This document shows positions 52,178 to 64,000 of a stretch of 64,000 bases of DNA, piece by piece. The DNA is taken from NCBI RefSeq assembly GCF_907164915.1, contig NC_061864.1, forward strand, positions 6,717,389-6,781,388. Direction: 5' to 3'. The stretch comes from Impatiens glandulifera (lineage: Eukaryota > Streptophyta > Magnoliopsida > Ericales > Balsaminaceae). Below the pieces are notes generated by a model, which searched no databases, had not been told where the DNA came from, and saw nothing but the letters and a program-made list of their open reading frames with translations. A program made the position numbers and the translations under genes. The stretch's first letter is position 1, and each line of letters opens with the position of its first letter.

Positions 52178-53717
52178 TTAATAAAACTTAAGAAATTAAT
52201 GTTTTTAAAACTGATGATTAACTCGTCAACTGACTCTAAAAACTTCTTATACCAAATCTAAAAAAATGTCGTCATAGACTCATAATGATAATATGATCGT
52301 AAAAAATCCTCTTAGTCATATTGAAATACAACTTAACATTATATAAATGATAACAAAATTAATACAAATGCAACATTTTGCCTATTATTGTTTATACACA
52401 AAAATGTTATAAGAAATGTGTAGTATCATCACTTATTTGGATATTTAATATACAAAAATAATAATTTTTTGGTATTATATCTTTTGTGTTGGGTGTAAGT
52501 GCATGGTTACTAGATAAGTTCAAGTAAATATAGTATATATTGTAACAAATAGTTATTAAGGGATGAATCTTCAATTCTTTTCAATATATTCTCAATAATC
52601 CATTCATATTATATGTTCTTAATAAATAATATATTGTATTTGACAACAAAACATCTTTAAATGCATTGTACAACTCCTAACCAATCAATTAAGTAAATTT
52701 GATAATTAATATTATAGAAAATAAAAAAAAGGATTAAATTTAACATTATTATTATTATTATTATTATATATATCTGAGATTTGATTGGAGATGATAACAT
52801 TTATAATAATATGATTAGATGGGTTGAAAAATAAAGTTCAATGTCAACACATTGACTTACATTTATAATAGTATATATAATTATAATTTGTTTATATTTG
52901 ACTTCGGAGCCCCATAAACGAAAGGGATGGCCGGGTCATAATCAGTACCCGAGCCCCATGCCATCACCCTCTTAATTAAGGACGGGTGGATGTCTCGATA
53001 CCTTAAAGAAATTACTCGATCTTTATATTATTATTATTATTTTATTATATTAATTTGACTTTAATTGTGAATCTCTATTGACACGGTCACAAGTCACATG
53101 GTAAAATCAAAACCATATCTTTCCTGCTCGTGATATTCAAGACAAGCAATTTCATATATATATTATTATTATCATTTTTTTCTTTCTATTACAACACTTT
53201 TTTTTTTTTTTATATATATATATAATAAATATTTGACCAATTATGATGATGGATTATAAAATACCAATATCCGGGGGGCATGGGCCCTCTAATTAAATAT
53301 ATAATCCCACCGCCTTAATTCCATTAACAAATTCAGCGCCCTGCATAAATTATATATATGTACATAGCTAGCTGGCTGAAAATTTGAAAATAAAAAAATA
53401 AAAAATGATTAATACTAAATCTAAATTATTGTTGTCAAATAATAAGATTTGATGTCTTTGATGAAGATTCTTATGTTGGATCAATTGTAGTATACATATT
53501 ATAAAATATGTAGCCTATGTTATACGAAATCAATGATTCCAGCTCCCTTAAACCTCTTCAAGAGACAGTTTGACTTTCTAATTAAGGCCTATATATATAT
53601 ATATATGATGATCAGTATATATATATAGATACTGATCAGGAATTAAGATCAATAATATCTGTACTACATAGTACTGCACATTAATATTTCTCTGTGTTTT
53701 TGTTCTACATAGAAGAT
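49643..53717. other. 4-kb intergenic region upstream of the aldo-keto reductase
   Basis: AT-rich. There is a short direct duplication of GAAAATGGTAATTGGG near 50747-50780. A GC-richer patch (52900-53000) includes CCCGAGCCCCATGCCATCACC. (AT)n lies at 52141-52170. No gene found; small ORFs such as 51448-51633 are low complexity. Confidence 0.5.
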
Positions 53718-54952
53718 ATGAAATACTGCAAACAGGTTAAGCTGAATTGTGGCCTCACCATGCCCGTCATGGGTTTTGGCACTTATTCTCTTCAAAACGA
53801 TGTAAATGAAACCGTTGAAGCCGTTCGTAAGGGTATAAAGGTATGTATATATAACCTAATGTTCTCAAAGTTATGAGTTCGAGTTTTATGAATATATATT
53901 AATGCAATATTAACAGATGGGATACAGACACTTTGACACGGCCAAGATATACGGGTCGGAGGGGGCGGTCGGAAAGGCGCTGAACGAAGCAATTGGGTCA
54001 GGGATTATAGATAGAAGAAACATATTTGTCACTTCCAAGTTATGGGGAAGTGATCATCATGATCCAATTTCAGCTCTCAAACAAACCCTAAGGTAATATA
54101 TATATATATATATTATATATTTAATACATGATGCATGGCATGGCATGGCATGGCTGCTTGATATATAAATATTTAATGCATGCATGGATGCATATTATGT
54201 ATGTAGAAATTTGGGGATGGAATACGTGGACATGTACTTGGTGCATTGGCCTGTGAAGCTTAGGGCTGGGGCGGATTATGCGTGGCCAAAGGAAGAGGAT
54301 TTCGAACAAGTAGAGATGGACAAGACTTGGGCAGCCATGGAAGAATGCTTGAAGATGGGTTTGTGTAAATGTATAGGGGTCAGCAACTTTTCCGTGAAGA
54401 AGCTACAACGGCTTCTTTGTTTCGCCGAGGTTCCTCCAGCTGTTAACCAGGTGGAGATGCATCCGACGTGGAGGCAACGGAAGCTTCGAGAGTTTTGTAG
54501 GGAACACAATATCCACGTAAGCGCTTATTCACCGTTGGGTGGGCCGGGGAATGTTTGGGGATCAACTAGTGTGGTGGATAGTCCAATTATTCGATCAATT
54601 GCATTCAAACACAAAGCAACTCCAGCACAGGTACGTACGTACGAAAGTACTTAATTACTCAATAATAATAATAATAATAATAATAATAATTGATGTGTTT
54701 TAAATAAATAAATGAAAAAAGGTTGCTCTAGGGTGGGGATTGTCTAAGGGAAGTAGCATGATAGTTAAGAGCTTCAACGAAGGGAGGATGAAGGAGAACA
54801 TGGGAGCCCTTGATCTGAGATTGGACGATCAGGATTTAAGGGAAATTGACCAGAAAATGGAAGAGAAGAAGATTATGAGGGGTGAATGTTATGTTAATGA
54901 CACCACTAGTCCTTACAAGACCATTCAAGACCTTTGGGATTTTGAGATTTAA
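53718..54952 (+). CDS. aldo-keto reductase, AKR4 type (methylecgonone reductase/codeinone reductase-like)
   Basis: Exons 53718-53840, 53917-54092, 54207-54630 and 54722-54952 (954 nt, 317 aa). This is an NADPH-dependent (beta/alpha)8 barrel oxidoreductase. The catalytic tetrad is intact: Asp48 and Tyr53 in [10 protein letters not shown], Lys82 in FVTSKLW, and His near 113 in YLVHWP. Further signatures are [21 protein letters not shown] and [10 protein letters not shown], and the cofactor-binding [11 protein letters not shown] in the last exon. Relatives reduce ketones or aldehydes in alkaloid, flavonoid (chalcone reductase) and detoxification pathways; the substrate cannot be read from sequence. 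I chose the ATG at 53718 because [12 protein letters not shown] matches the family start; an in-frame upstream ATG at 53694 adds eight residues. The last acceptor (AAAAAAG) has a poor pyrimidine tract, yet the phase and protein match are good. Confidence 0.92.
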
Positions 54953-55691
54953 TTTCTCTCTATCTATATATATACACGTGTGTACCAAAATAATTAAATT
55001 ATTCATTTCAATATCTCATTCTATTTGTATATCAGTCAACCAATTTATAAAGTCTTCTTTTATATATGCAGAGTATGCTTTTATGATAATATCAAAGCTA
55101 GCTAGTGAATAATATATACGTACTATATCATTCAAGCCCACTCAACAAATTTAGAAATGTTGTATAGTCGGATTCTTGTATTGCAATTAATTAAACCTTG
55201 CTTTTCTCATTATAGTAATTACATATCTTTATCGATATAATTTATTCTTGGTTGAGTTGCAGGTCAGATCTTGATCAATATAATTTTACTATAAAAGGGA
55301 CAGTAAATTAATCTTTGGTCTTGGAAAAGAACTGGGTATCAATCACAATTAGTTTTGTAAATTAATGTGAAAATCTTGTGTATTAATTAATTAATTGCTG
55401 ATCTGTGAATACTAATTAATGATTTATAAATGTAAAAAACAAAAAAGGAATAACCATTCTTCCTAGATATAATATTTTCAAATTCAAATATGTCTATATA
55501 TTTTTGCCAAAAGTGGATACAAAATAGCTAAGCTTAGCCGTAGCAGTTGGGTATGCATATTAATGAAAATGAAATACCAAGCTAGCAGCTTTTCTTCCTT
55601 CCTAGAGACAGGATAGACAGACAGACAGACATACAAACAAACAAACAAACAAAACATAAAATGAAATCATCGACCCCTCCTCCAAAACCTG
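54953..55691. other. convergent intergenic region, aldo-keto reductase and SWI1 3' flanks
   Basis: AT-rich; ACAG/CAAA short tandem repeats at about 55616-55654. No gene seen. Confidence 0.5.
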
Positions 55692-58600
55692 TTACACTGA
55701 ATTAGGTGTGGCCAATGCCAACCAACTTCCTCCCACTGGCCTAATTGTCTTCCTTATTCCTCCTCTGCCACTTTTCCCTCCTCCAACACTTTCTGCCGCC
55801 GCCTCCGCCGCCATCTCAGTGGACTTCTTCAAGAAGGAGGAGGACGAGGCTATCACCATCTGCTCCTCCTGCTGCTGCTGCTGCATTATCTAAAAATCTT
55901 TAATTAATGTGGTTAATAATTGTAGTTAATTTACTTTTATAAATGCATGGGATTAAGCTTACAGGTGAGGATATAATTGTAGCGATTTTATGGCCGGGCT
56001 GAATCCGGTGGTCTCCGGCAGCACTGGTGGGCAGGTCGTTGAGATTGAGGATAGAGGTGGTCTTATGCGTGGGCGTGGTAGCGATGTAGTTGCTTCCACA
56101 GTTCTCTTGCCTTGGGGACGATGACTCAGAGATCAGGGGACAGAGATTCATGGAAAATGCGCGTCTTTCTGGCAGAGGCCGCCGGACTGGGGATTGACTG
56201 CCGTGCAGTACTAGCTGCTGGTGGGGAAAAAGAGGGGAGGCCGAGGAAGAGGAGACAGAAGGTGGGCCGCCTCCATTTAGAAACAGATTGCCGAGTTGGG
56301 ACGCTGGGGACAAAGCAAGCTGCTTTTGCAAGTTTATGCCCATATTTGGCCAAAGGAAAGTCCCCTGCGGCTTGCAGATCTTGAACCCACTCTTGAGTCT
56401 TTCTATCTTTTCTGCTTTTTCCTCTGACGCCTTTTTCTTCTTTCCTGCCACCAACACTCCCGCCGCTGTCTCCTCCCCTTCTTTTCCTGCTACTACTACA
56501 GTTCTTGCTGCTGCTGCTGCTGCGGCTGTTTTCCTCTCTCCTGCTCCTGCCTTTTGCCTTTCTTCTTCTGTCAGCCTTTTCTCATTTTCAGCGCCAGTTA
56601 CTCTTTCTGGAAACTCCTCCCACCTTCTTTTGTTTTTCACCTTCCCCATCTCTTCCTATTATATTCATTCCACCGTACCATATTCAAAAATTGTTATCAT
56701 GCACGCTAATGTTGTATATATATATATATAAGAACCTTGATAGTGACATTAATTTGCTCTTCCATAGTCATTAGTGAGTCATTACATTAATGCTTAATGA
56801 AAACTAACAGATAGGTCTAGTTAAGTGATTACCAAACACACATGAATAACTAGAAAAAAAAGCCTCTATAATTAATACCTCAATTCTCGTCACGCTCTTG
56901 GATACCAACATCAGTTGTTCCTTGTATTTTTCCTGTAACGAAGAAATATATAAATATGGTACTACTAATTTATTTAAGTTTTAACCAATTACCAAAAAAA
57001 GAGAAGGGTAGTACGAAATAGATAAATCCATCCATACCCATGTGTCAAATGAAGCATGGAGATCAGACTGGTGAGTAACCAAAGAAGAATTATGGTCCAT
57101 CTCTAGACTGCAGGTTGCTGTTGTTGTTGTTGTAGTAGTCTTCTCGGATAACAACTGCTTCATCTCTCTGCTCAATAAATAATATGGTCACAAAATAATC
57201 CAGGAAAATACTTTCATTTGCAAGAATATATACTTATACCTTCTGAATTTACTCACTTCTTCCTCCAACTGTTTTCTGGACACCAATTCCTCAATCTGCC
57301 TGTTCAACAAATTAATAAAACAATCAAAAAGGAAATTTGAATGCTAACTTTGGCAAATGGGTTTTTCCTATATTTAAGAATATAACCTTTGCAATTGAGT
57401 AGTCACTTCCTTTAGCTGCTTCAATTCCTTAGCACAAACCGGATCCTGAGTTGGGCAATCACCTGGACTCCAGCCGGGTGGAGGGGTCCAATAGGCGTCT
57501 TGAACTCCAGCTTCTCTCCTTATTTCCACTAGATCAGCATTCTCCAGCCAATACTCCATTGCTCCTTCAGCATTGTGACGCCGCCTGAACCTCTCTTTAC
57601 CACCAGGCGCAACCTTACCCGCCATTTGCTTTAGAAGATGGTCTAGAAGACCCGTATCTCCAATTCTTTTACGTGCTTCCGCTCTAAGATCTGGCCGGAG
57701 GATTGGGTTCCCATACACTGCACCTTTCGCCTTCATCACTTCCAACAGATTCTTCTCTGCCATCTTGTACCTAATTAAAAGGTAATTGAAACCGTTCATT
57801 CATGTCCAGGACACTAAATCGGAAACCAAGAGAATTCAATAAAGGAAACTTAAACCTAGTCATAAATATTATACATACCTCTCTGTAGACCAGCGGTCCT
57901 GTGGGTTTTTCGGTACCATTTGTTTACATGTGTTTTTTGGCTTCATCTCCTTCAGGTTCTCAAGCTTAGTTTTCTTTGCCAATCGAACAGGTGTTCTTCG
58001 GCTATAGGTCTTCCTCTTTCTACTAGACCTACTCTCATCGGTTTCGTCTGTCACAGCTTCATCATCTTCATCTTCATCTTCTTCTTCCTCCTCATCATCT
58101 TCTTCCTCGCCATCACTGTTTTCTTGCTTTACTGTTTTCTCTCCTTTGACAAAGCTTGAAGATGGTTGATGATTAATATTCTCCTTACGCAACCCAATAA
58201 ACCTAACCTGTCGTCGCACACCCCATCGCACCATCCCACTACCTTTTAGCTCCTGTAGACATGTCCCCTCCGTAGTCGCCCCGCAATCGGAGCTTCCGTT
58301 GACTAGCCAGAAATCAGCCGAAGACTTCATCAATGTGAATTCATGAGACGGGATCTTACGGCAAAGCACTTTCTCAGCTAGCTTCGTCCCCATTACAAAC
58401 CTCTCGTCCATCTCCGGATACATAACTGTGATTTTAGCATTGAAATATCTTTGCAGAGATTCAATACTTGGATATCTAACGGTGACATCCGTCTTTGTCT
58501 TCTCTGTTACCTAAACAGTGAAAATAATAATATGAACAACAAGAACAAACAAAAATGAAATAAAGGAAACCTAGCTAATTTCTTACCATCATGACTCGGA

Positions 58601-59298
58601 TGGAACGAAGTTGGTCTGGGGTTGTATTGGATTTGGGTAGGTTTTCATGATCAATCTCGTAAGCAGAACCCATCTCTATATGTTCTTCACAGTCTGCAGT
58701 TGGCCAAAGGAAGAAGAGGTTAGCCATTAATATCGTTGGGGTGTAAACTCGAAGTATATAATTCATGATAAAGGAAACGACATATAAAGAGATTGCTGAA
58801 CCTGTGCTTTCGTCTCCCTGACGGGTACAGTTGGATGGTGGCAGTACTTGCTTAACCAAAGATGGAGCTTGCTCGTCGTCCTCGGCGTCGCTTTGCCTCT
58901 GCCTATTGGAGTACATGTTTTCCTGCAAAAAGAATCAAACAGTAGTGTCACAGTTTCATAACCCACTATCTTCCTTCCTTCCTTCCCTCTTTCTCTCTCT
59001 CTCTCTATATCTCTCTACAGTACAATATCTGCTGCACGTACAAACCCGTTATACATGCTCCCCCATTTATATATACAAGAAATTTCATTTCTTGAGAATA
59101 TACTATCCACGTAAACTCATGATGAAAACTCTGAGCAAAGTTTAGAAGTTTGTACGCGCGTGAGTATAGGCGGTATATGGAATAACAGAAAAAGAGAATA
59201 TTTTTTAGAGGTGGCGGAAAAGGAGAAATTGAACTTACAGCAGCGATGATTGCTTTCTGGATCGTATATTTGTTAAGTTTACGTCGATATATTTGCAT
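55692..59298 (-). CDS. SWI1: AMEIOTIC1/SWITCH1/DYAD homologue, meiotic entry and cohesion regulator
   Basis: Ten exons: 59298-59239, 58922-58802, 58693-58587, 58510-57879, 57770-57387, 57299-57240, 57167-57038, 56932-56879, 56655-55963 and 55889-55692 (812 aa, all in phase). The plant-specific AM1/SWI1 family acts in nuclei of pre-meiotic and early meiotic cells; SWI1 protects cohesin from WAPL and AM1 governs meiotic entry. Diagnostic stretches: YEIDHENLP..LRSIRVMMV (N-terminal), then the most conserved block YKMAEKNLLEVMKAKGAVYG, LRPDLRAEARKRIGDTGLLD, HLLKQMAGKVAPGGKERF and YWTPPPGWSPGD. Coiled coil follows, and GFKICKPQGTFLWP lies near the C-terminus. An acidic run of about 25 D/E precedes the core. 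Poly-Gln and poly-Ala tracts mark the last exons. The start is uncertain: M at 59298 or at 58916. Confidence 0.9.
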
Positions 59299-59309
59299 CG
59301 GATGAATCT

Positions 59310-60341
59310 AAAATCCAGATTAGAAATGGCAACGAACGTACGTAGTACAGGTCATGAAGTAAATAATATTCTTCTCAAATCAATTAAGGCTCTGAGAAGC
59401 TAATTAATCAATCCTCGCATGGAAACATCATAGAGCTTCGTCTGTATAATGAATTGAATCTCACCTGTTATCTCGCCATCACTTGAAAAGCTGCAAAGAA
59501 GACGACCGTAGAAGCTCTCATGCATAAACCCTAACTCCTTGATGCATTAGTACATATGGACGGAAATGATATCAATCCAGCAACATCATCGAAGGAGGAG
59601 GGAAATGATTGAAGATATCGATTTATACAGTCGCAATTCAGCATATACATACATGATATATACATACATTCATTCATTCATTGATGGTGGCGACCTGGTC
59701 TGGTCTGGCTTGGCCGGAGAAAGAGATGACAGAAATATTTTTGAGCAGAAACAAGTTTTCTTCTGGCGGGAGTGGGAATCGTTGAGATCTGTACCGGTCA
59801 GATGTGGTCCCAACTTTTATGGAAGTTACATCTTTACCCCCCTTTTCATTTTGTTAATTTTACCAATATTGAATAAATTTTGTTTATTTATTTGAAAAAA
59901 TTGAAACTGAACCTATTTTATTTATTTATTGAGTAACATCTCAAATTCTCAATAGTCAATTACAAGTTTATTTTTGCAATCTACATTATTATTATTATTA
60001 TTTTATTTTTTAAATAATTAAGTCAAGGATAGTTCTAGAGATATCTCGACCAGTGAACAAAATAGGGTTATTGTGGACAACTTTAATTAGATTATCTTGA
60101 CAAATTTTAAATGATAATTTTTGTTTGTAGAGTGTTTCATATTGTACTTATTTTTCAGTTGTATCTGATAATTGTTTTTGTTTTTTTATAATGAATTAAC
60201 CATATTTTCTAGAGAATATGTAGCAGAATATTTTTGATTTTCTACCTTTATGAACATAATGGCCAAATGTGTTCTTATGACAAATTTCATAGTCTTCTTT
60301 CCTACTTTTCCTTGTCTCTAAAAACATTATTCTTTATTTAA
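59310..60341. other. SWI1 5' flank and intergenic DNA
   Basis: Probable SWI1 promoter and leader. An ORF on the opposite strand (59566-59895) has no recognisable protein. ATTCATTC repeats lie at about 59667-59680. Confidence 0.45.
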
Positions 60342-61086
60342 TCTATATATATATAATGATGCTTAATTTTTAAAGTGTCCGGATTGGCGGGTCGAGAGCT
60401 GTGGTTAATTTGGATACTTGGGTCGGATTGTGGGTTGACCCGTTTTTAAAATTTAAAACGGTTAAAAATAAAATTAAAAATGCTAGAGGTATGTTTCGAA
60501 CTTGCAACCTAACAAAACAAGTACAACTCTTTAACCAACTAGGCTACAAAGACTTTATATTTTAAATTCAACACCAAATTTGATAAACGCGGGACGTTTT
60601 AATATTAATATAAGTTCAACTTTTTAACTAACTAATCTATATATATATAATGATGCTTAATTTTTAAAGTGTCCGGATTGGCGGGTCGAGAGCTGTGGTT
60701 AATTTGGATACTTGAGTCGGATTGTGGGTTGACCCGTTTTTAAATTTAAAACGGTTAAAAATAAAATTAAAAATGCTAGAGGTATGTTTCGAATTTGCAA
60801 CCTAACAAAACAAGTACAACTCTTTAACCAACTAGGCTACAAAGACTTTATATTTTAAATTCAACACCAAATTTGATAAACGCGGGACGTTTTAATATTA
60901 ATATAAGTTCAACTTTTTAACTAACTAATCTATATAGGTGTTGAGTAAATGGATACTTGGGTCGGATTGTGGGTTGACCCACCCATAAACTTAAAACGGT
61001 TTAAAATAAAATAAAAAATGTTATCCGTAATTTTTTTTTACGATTTTTATATTAATACTCGTGCAAATGCACGGGAAAAATGCTAG
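60342..61086 (+). mobile_element. composite Helitron-like repeat: two tandem 293-bp tRNA-containing units plus a terminal unit
   Basis: Unit A 60342-60635 and unit B 60636-60928 are almost identical. Unit C 60929-61086 starts the same way but ends in a hairpin ACTCGTGCAAATGCACGGG followed by GCTAG before T (61083-61086), as Helitron 3' ends do. All units start at TC after AA(T). Within A and B, read on the minus strand, TAGCCTAGTTGG (60546-60535 in A) fits the pol III A box, and GTTCGAAAC (60501-60493) fits the B box, 33 bp apart. In B the B box has one change. No protein is encoded. Confidence 0.65.
60493..60546 (-). other. tRNA-like pol III promoter (A and B boxes) in repeat unit A
   Basis: The A box TAGCCTAGTTGG matches TRGYNNANNNGG fully and the B box GTTCGAAAC matches GWTCRANNC fully, with tRNA-like spacing. 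The cloverleaf around it is degenerate, so it is a SINE-like head rather than a functional tRNA gene. Similar parts lie at 60785-60839 (-), 27255-27310 (+) and 32490-32550 (+). Confidence 0.6.
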
Positions 61087-61578
61087 TTTATATATTATAT
61101 CACTATTACAACTATAACATCATTAAAAAAAAATTAAAATTAAAATTATTTGGTTATGATTCAGTTATACTATAATTTTTTGTTTTGAGAATTTTAATCA
61201 TATCCAAATTATTTTATAGTTTATTATGATTTTTTTACAAATTTAACAAATAGATAATAAACAAATTAAAACAGAGATTAACTTATCAAAGGTCGGTCAG
61301 ACACCAGCCCGCGTCCAAAACAAAAATTGACAGGCCAACTAGTCATGTGGATTGTGGACGCAAGAAAATTGCTAGATAATAAAGTTTAAGGGCTATCTTA
61401 TATAAATATTAAGATTTGTATTTCACTACTTATTATATATATTGAATATATTACCATTATTAAAACCCTATATCTATATATAATAAGATAATTCCATTCC
61501 ACAACCATAACAAACTCGATCTCACAGACTTATTATTCATAATATCTATAATTATAATTAATCTAGATAATTAGTTAA
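61087..61578. other. intergenic region downstream of the beta-expansin
   Basis: AT-rich, expansin 3' UTR side; nothing recognisable. Confidence 0.5.
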
Positions 61579-62697
61579 TTAATTAATTGATCGGTAAGTT
61601 AAACCAGGTTGCCATCCGATAGGAATAACGTTCTTGGCCACCAAGACACTACGAGAGAACCGAGATGTGAGACGAATTGAGAATGGTGCATGTAGTTCTG
61701 ACCCCGCGTCAAGCTTCCATACCGCACCCCACGATTGCTGCATGGACCGCCATTTTTCGTTATGTGAAGATGATTGTCTTAGTTCGACGAGTAACAAATC
61801 TCCATCGCCCTCTTCAAATTCCACCGCCACTGCAAAGTAATTAGAATTTGAACCTTGATCTACATGGAAGGCCATTCTCTGACCCTTGTAATCGCATGCA
61901 ACCCTATATACGATAAAAATTAATTAACCAGTTAGTTAACACACACTTATAGTTATTGGGCAATAATTAAAGGGTATCTTCGATCTCACCGAGCGTATCT
62001 TATTTTGAGAATACCCGTATCGCGAAGCTTTTTCTCTTGGCCGGTCTTTGCCATTGCACCAAAGGCAGATCCACTAAGATCGAAATGAACTTTTTCAGAC
62101 AAACAGGGTCCTCCGGGACAAGAATCGGTTATCACGACCCTCACAGGCCTCCCCGAGCACGACATGTGGTTAAGCTTGGTGCATTTGACCTAAAAAGTAT
62201 ATATATTTAATATATACTAATTAAACAAACCAATCTTACTACATATAAGGTATTTACCAAAGCTTTAATTAATTACCATATAACAAGCTCCACATTCTTG
62301 GCCAGATTTGTATAGAGACGGACCAGTCGCAGTTATCATGGAGGCGAAAGGACTTTGCGAAACAGCGCCCCCATACCCGCATGCTCCCCCTGCATGTGTT
62401 AACGATGTTTTCTTATAAAATTGATAAAAGGAAAATAAATGGTGATCACGGGATATTTTTGTCTTTTTAGGTAGATCCGAGATGAAAAATGGTGTATAAA
62501 TTAATTAATATACCGTCACTTCCGGCTCCATCGGGGCTACCATACCAAGTGGCACCGGCTGAGCCCCAATGGAGGGGAGAAGTTGACAAGCTCGTGAAGT
62601 TCTTGGGGTTGAAACAAAGGCATAAGGAAGAGAAACTAGTGAAAGCTAGTAGACATGAGATGAGGATCATGTGACAAATACTAAAAGAATTAGCCAT
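61579..62697 (-). CDS. beta-expansin (EXPB), secreted cell-wall loosening protein
   Basis: Exons 62697-62514, 62389-62277, 62189-61990 and 61903-61579 (822 nt, 273 aa). Beta-expansins loosen cell walls non-enzymatically. A signal peptide ([20 protein letters not shown]) is followed by an N-glycosylation sequon (NFT). Domain 1 (double-psi barrel, GH45-like) runs from [20 protein letters not shown] with the paired cysteines ([26 protein letters not shown]) to the HFD motif ([16 protein letters not shown]). Domain 2 (CBM63) includes [27 protein letters not shown] and SIRLTSRFS, with conserved Trp residues. All key features are intact. Which tissue uses it cannot be read from sequence. Confidence 0.95.
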
Positions 62698-64000
62698 TTG
62701 CAGCTTCCAGTAATAAAACTAAACTTATACAAAAATGGAGGTTTTGTGATTGCTTTTGTGGCAACTTACAAGTAATGTTATGCTATTTATACATGTGAAA
62801 CATGCCCTCTGGCTCCACAATAATAAAGTTGAGTAAAGAATATTCAACTTAAAATTATTTTTATTGAGAATAAAAAATGAGATATTTAATCTTTTAGATA
62901 TAATTCAGAAATATTAATTATTATTTTTTGAAAACAATCCTTTTGAATAATTTCGTGGGAATTTTTTTGGATTGTATTTATTTTATATTGAAAACAATTA
63001 TTTTACATATATAATTTTGTTTTTGAAAAAATGAAACTATTTTTCATTGAATTACGTTAAATATTTATAGAAAGAAAAAAAAAACAGTAGGTTTCTAAAT
63101 AAGCTCAATTTATTATAGATATATAGACTACTATAGATCGATGGATGCACATTTCTTTTTCTTATTTTAGAAAATTGTCATTTCATAATTAATGCATATT
63201 TCAACCATATAAAACTGATTGATTAAAGATGTCCTGAAGCAAAAATATAAGAAGAAAAATGTTGTTTTTTATTAATAATATAATGTGGTGTTTACAAGGT
63301 CTTTGTAATTTGTAAGAAAAAAGATGCTTTGTCACTGAAGTCTGAACTACTCATTGTGTATAGGTAACATTTATTTTAATCTTATATATATTATTACATA
63401 AAGTATATATATCAAACGTCCATAATTTGTGGGTTATCTAGTTTAAAATTATGGGTCATATTCATATACCTAAATCATTGATTTAAAGTTATAAGACATG
63501 AAAAGTGTCGGTAGAGAGAGTCTAAAATATAATTTATATGTCGTTATCCAACGGCAAAAAGAAAATGAATAAAAACAAATATTAATTGCTCCAATAATCC
63601 AGCCGTTAATGGTGGTTATTGGTAGTTGATCTTGGCTTTCAATTTTCCTTCATCTTTTTTATCCAACGGTGGTAATTGACTGAAGATATAGTATGTATAA
63701 ATGTGGGATTTGTTTAAAAAATAAAAAATAAAAAATTAATAATAAATGTATGTGGTCATATGGGATCAGTTGGGACTAGATTTGTATTTAAGTTTTTGCT
63801 GAGGAATTTTAGTTCAAATTTCAACTCTAATTAATATTGAATTGATTAGGACTTGTTTGGATGTTAGTGATTTACATTTTACACCACCATCTTTACATAT
63901 CTTATTGACAGTGAAACCTCACCTGCCAAATCGATCGTAATCTATGATATATATTAAGCTAATTAATTCATTTACTTACCTTATTAATTAGTTATTTAAT
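62698..64000. other. beta-expansin promoter and AT-rich flank
   Basis: No gene to the window edge. Short CAACGG-containing repeats (CCAACGGCAAAA at about 63548, ATCCAACGGTGG at about 63661) are present; meaning unknown. Confidence 0.45.

Noticed and set aside
55900..56649. 249-codon ORF read as an independent gene with its own ATG
   Set aside because: It continues in phase with the SWI1 exons on both sides and contains the family's C-terminal FKICKPQGTF motif, so it is an internal exon.
59566..59895. 109-codon plus-strand ORF upstream of SWI1
   Set aside because: No family resemblance, and it overlaps the probable SWI1 leader/promoter.
60493..60546. A functional tRNA gene
   Set aside because: A and B boxes are good, but acceptor, anticodon and T stems do not pair as a cloverleaf, and the unit is a dispersed repeat.

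Overview
The window is nuclear DNA from a flowering plant, most likely a eudicot. Genes are AT-rich and split by short GT-AG introns, intergenic DNA is very AT-rich, and the gene families are plant-specific (PPR protein, PME and PMEI, beta-expansin, AM1/SWI1, plant VAP27). I cannot name the species. I traced fourteen genes: thirteen are confident and one is a small unassigned ORF. Exon coordinates come from splice-site and reading-phase checks by eye. Every multi-exon model keeps frame, except that two short VAP27 and UMP-CMP kinase exons and the SWI1 start are less certain.

Layout: a UMP-CMP kinase whose first exon lies outside the window (132-2691, +); an intronless OTP70-like PPR gene (4130-5701, +); a PMEI (6666-7259, +) followed by a pro-PME (8820-10992, +), both acting on wall pectin; RPS20 (11890-12651, +); a BCS1-type AAA-ATPase (13131-14588, -); RPS13 (16936-17944, -); a glycerol-3-phosphate transporter (21682-23301, -). 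A gene-free, transposon-rich stretch follows (about 24-38.5 kb). Then come a mitochondrial small heat-shock protein (38590-39326, -), VAP27 (41379-43166, -), LUC7-like (44643-47384, -), an acidic 97-aa ORF (49349-49642, +), an aldo-keto reductase (53718-54952, +), the meiotic regulator SWI1/AM1 (55692-59298, -) and a beta-expansin (61579-62697, -).

The genes do not form one pathway. Several are wall-related (PMEI, PME, expansin) and several are housekeeping genes. From memory, Arabidopsis relatives of many of them cluster in a few regions, which would make this a conserved eudicot syntenic block.

The most unusual content is repetitive. (1) A complete 1,196-bp LTR element has two 180-bp LTRs, a 5-bp TSD, PBS and PPT, and nine copies of a 46-bp repeat in place of genes. 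It sits inside an older repeat. (2) That host repeat is a Helitron-like family with at least three loci here. Its units carry a tRNA-like pol III promoter (A and B boxes) and are stacked in tandem before a single Helitron-like 3' end. (3) A roughly 2.6-kb element with long, diverged inverted ends (Mutator-like) encloses about 33 copies of a 21-bp, codon-periodic minisatellite that is open on both strands.
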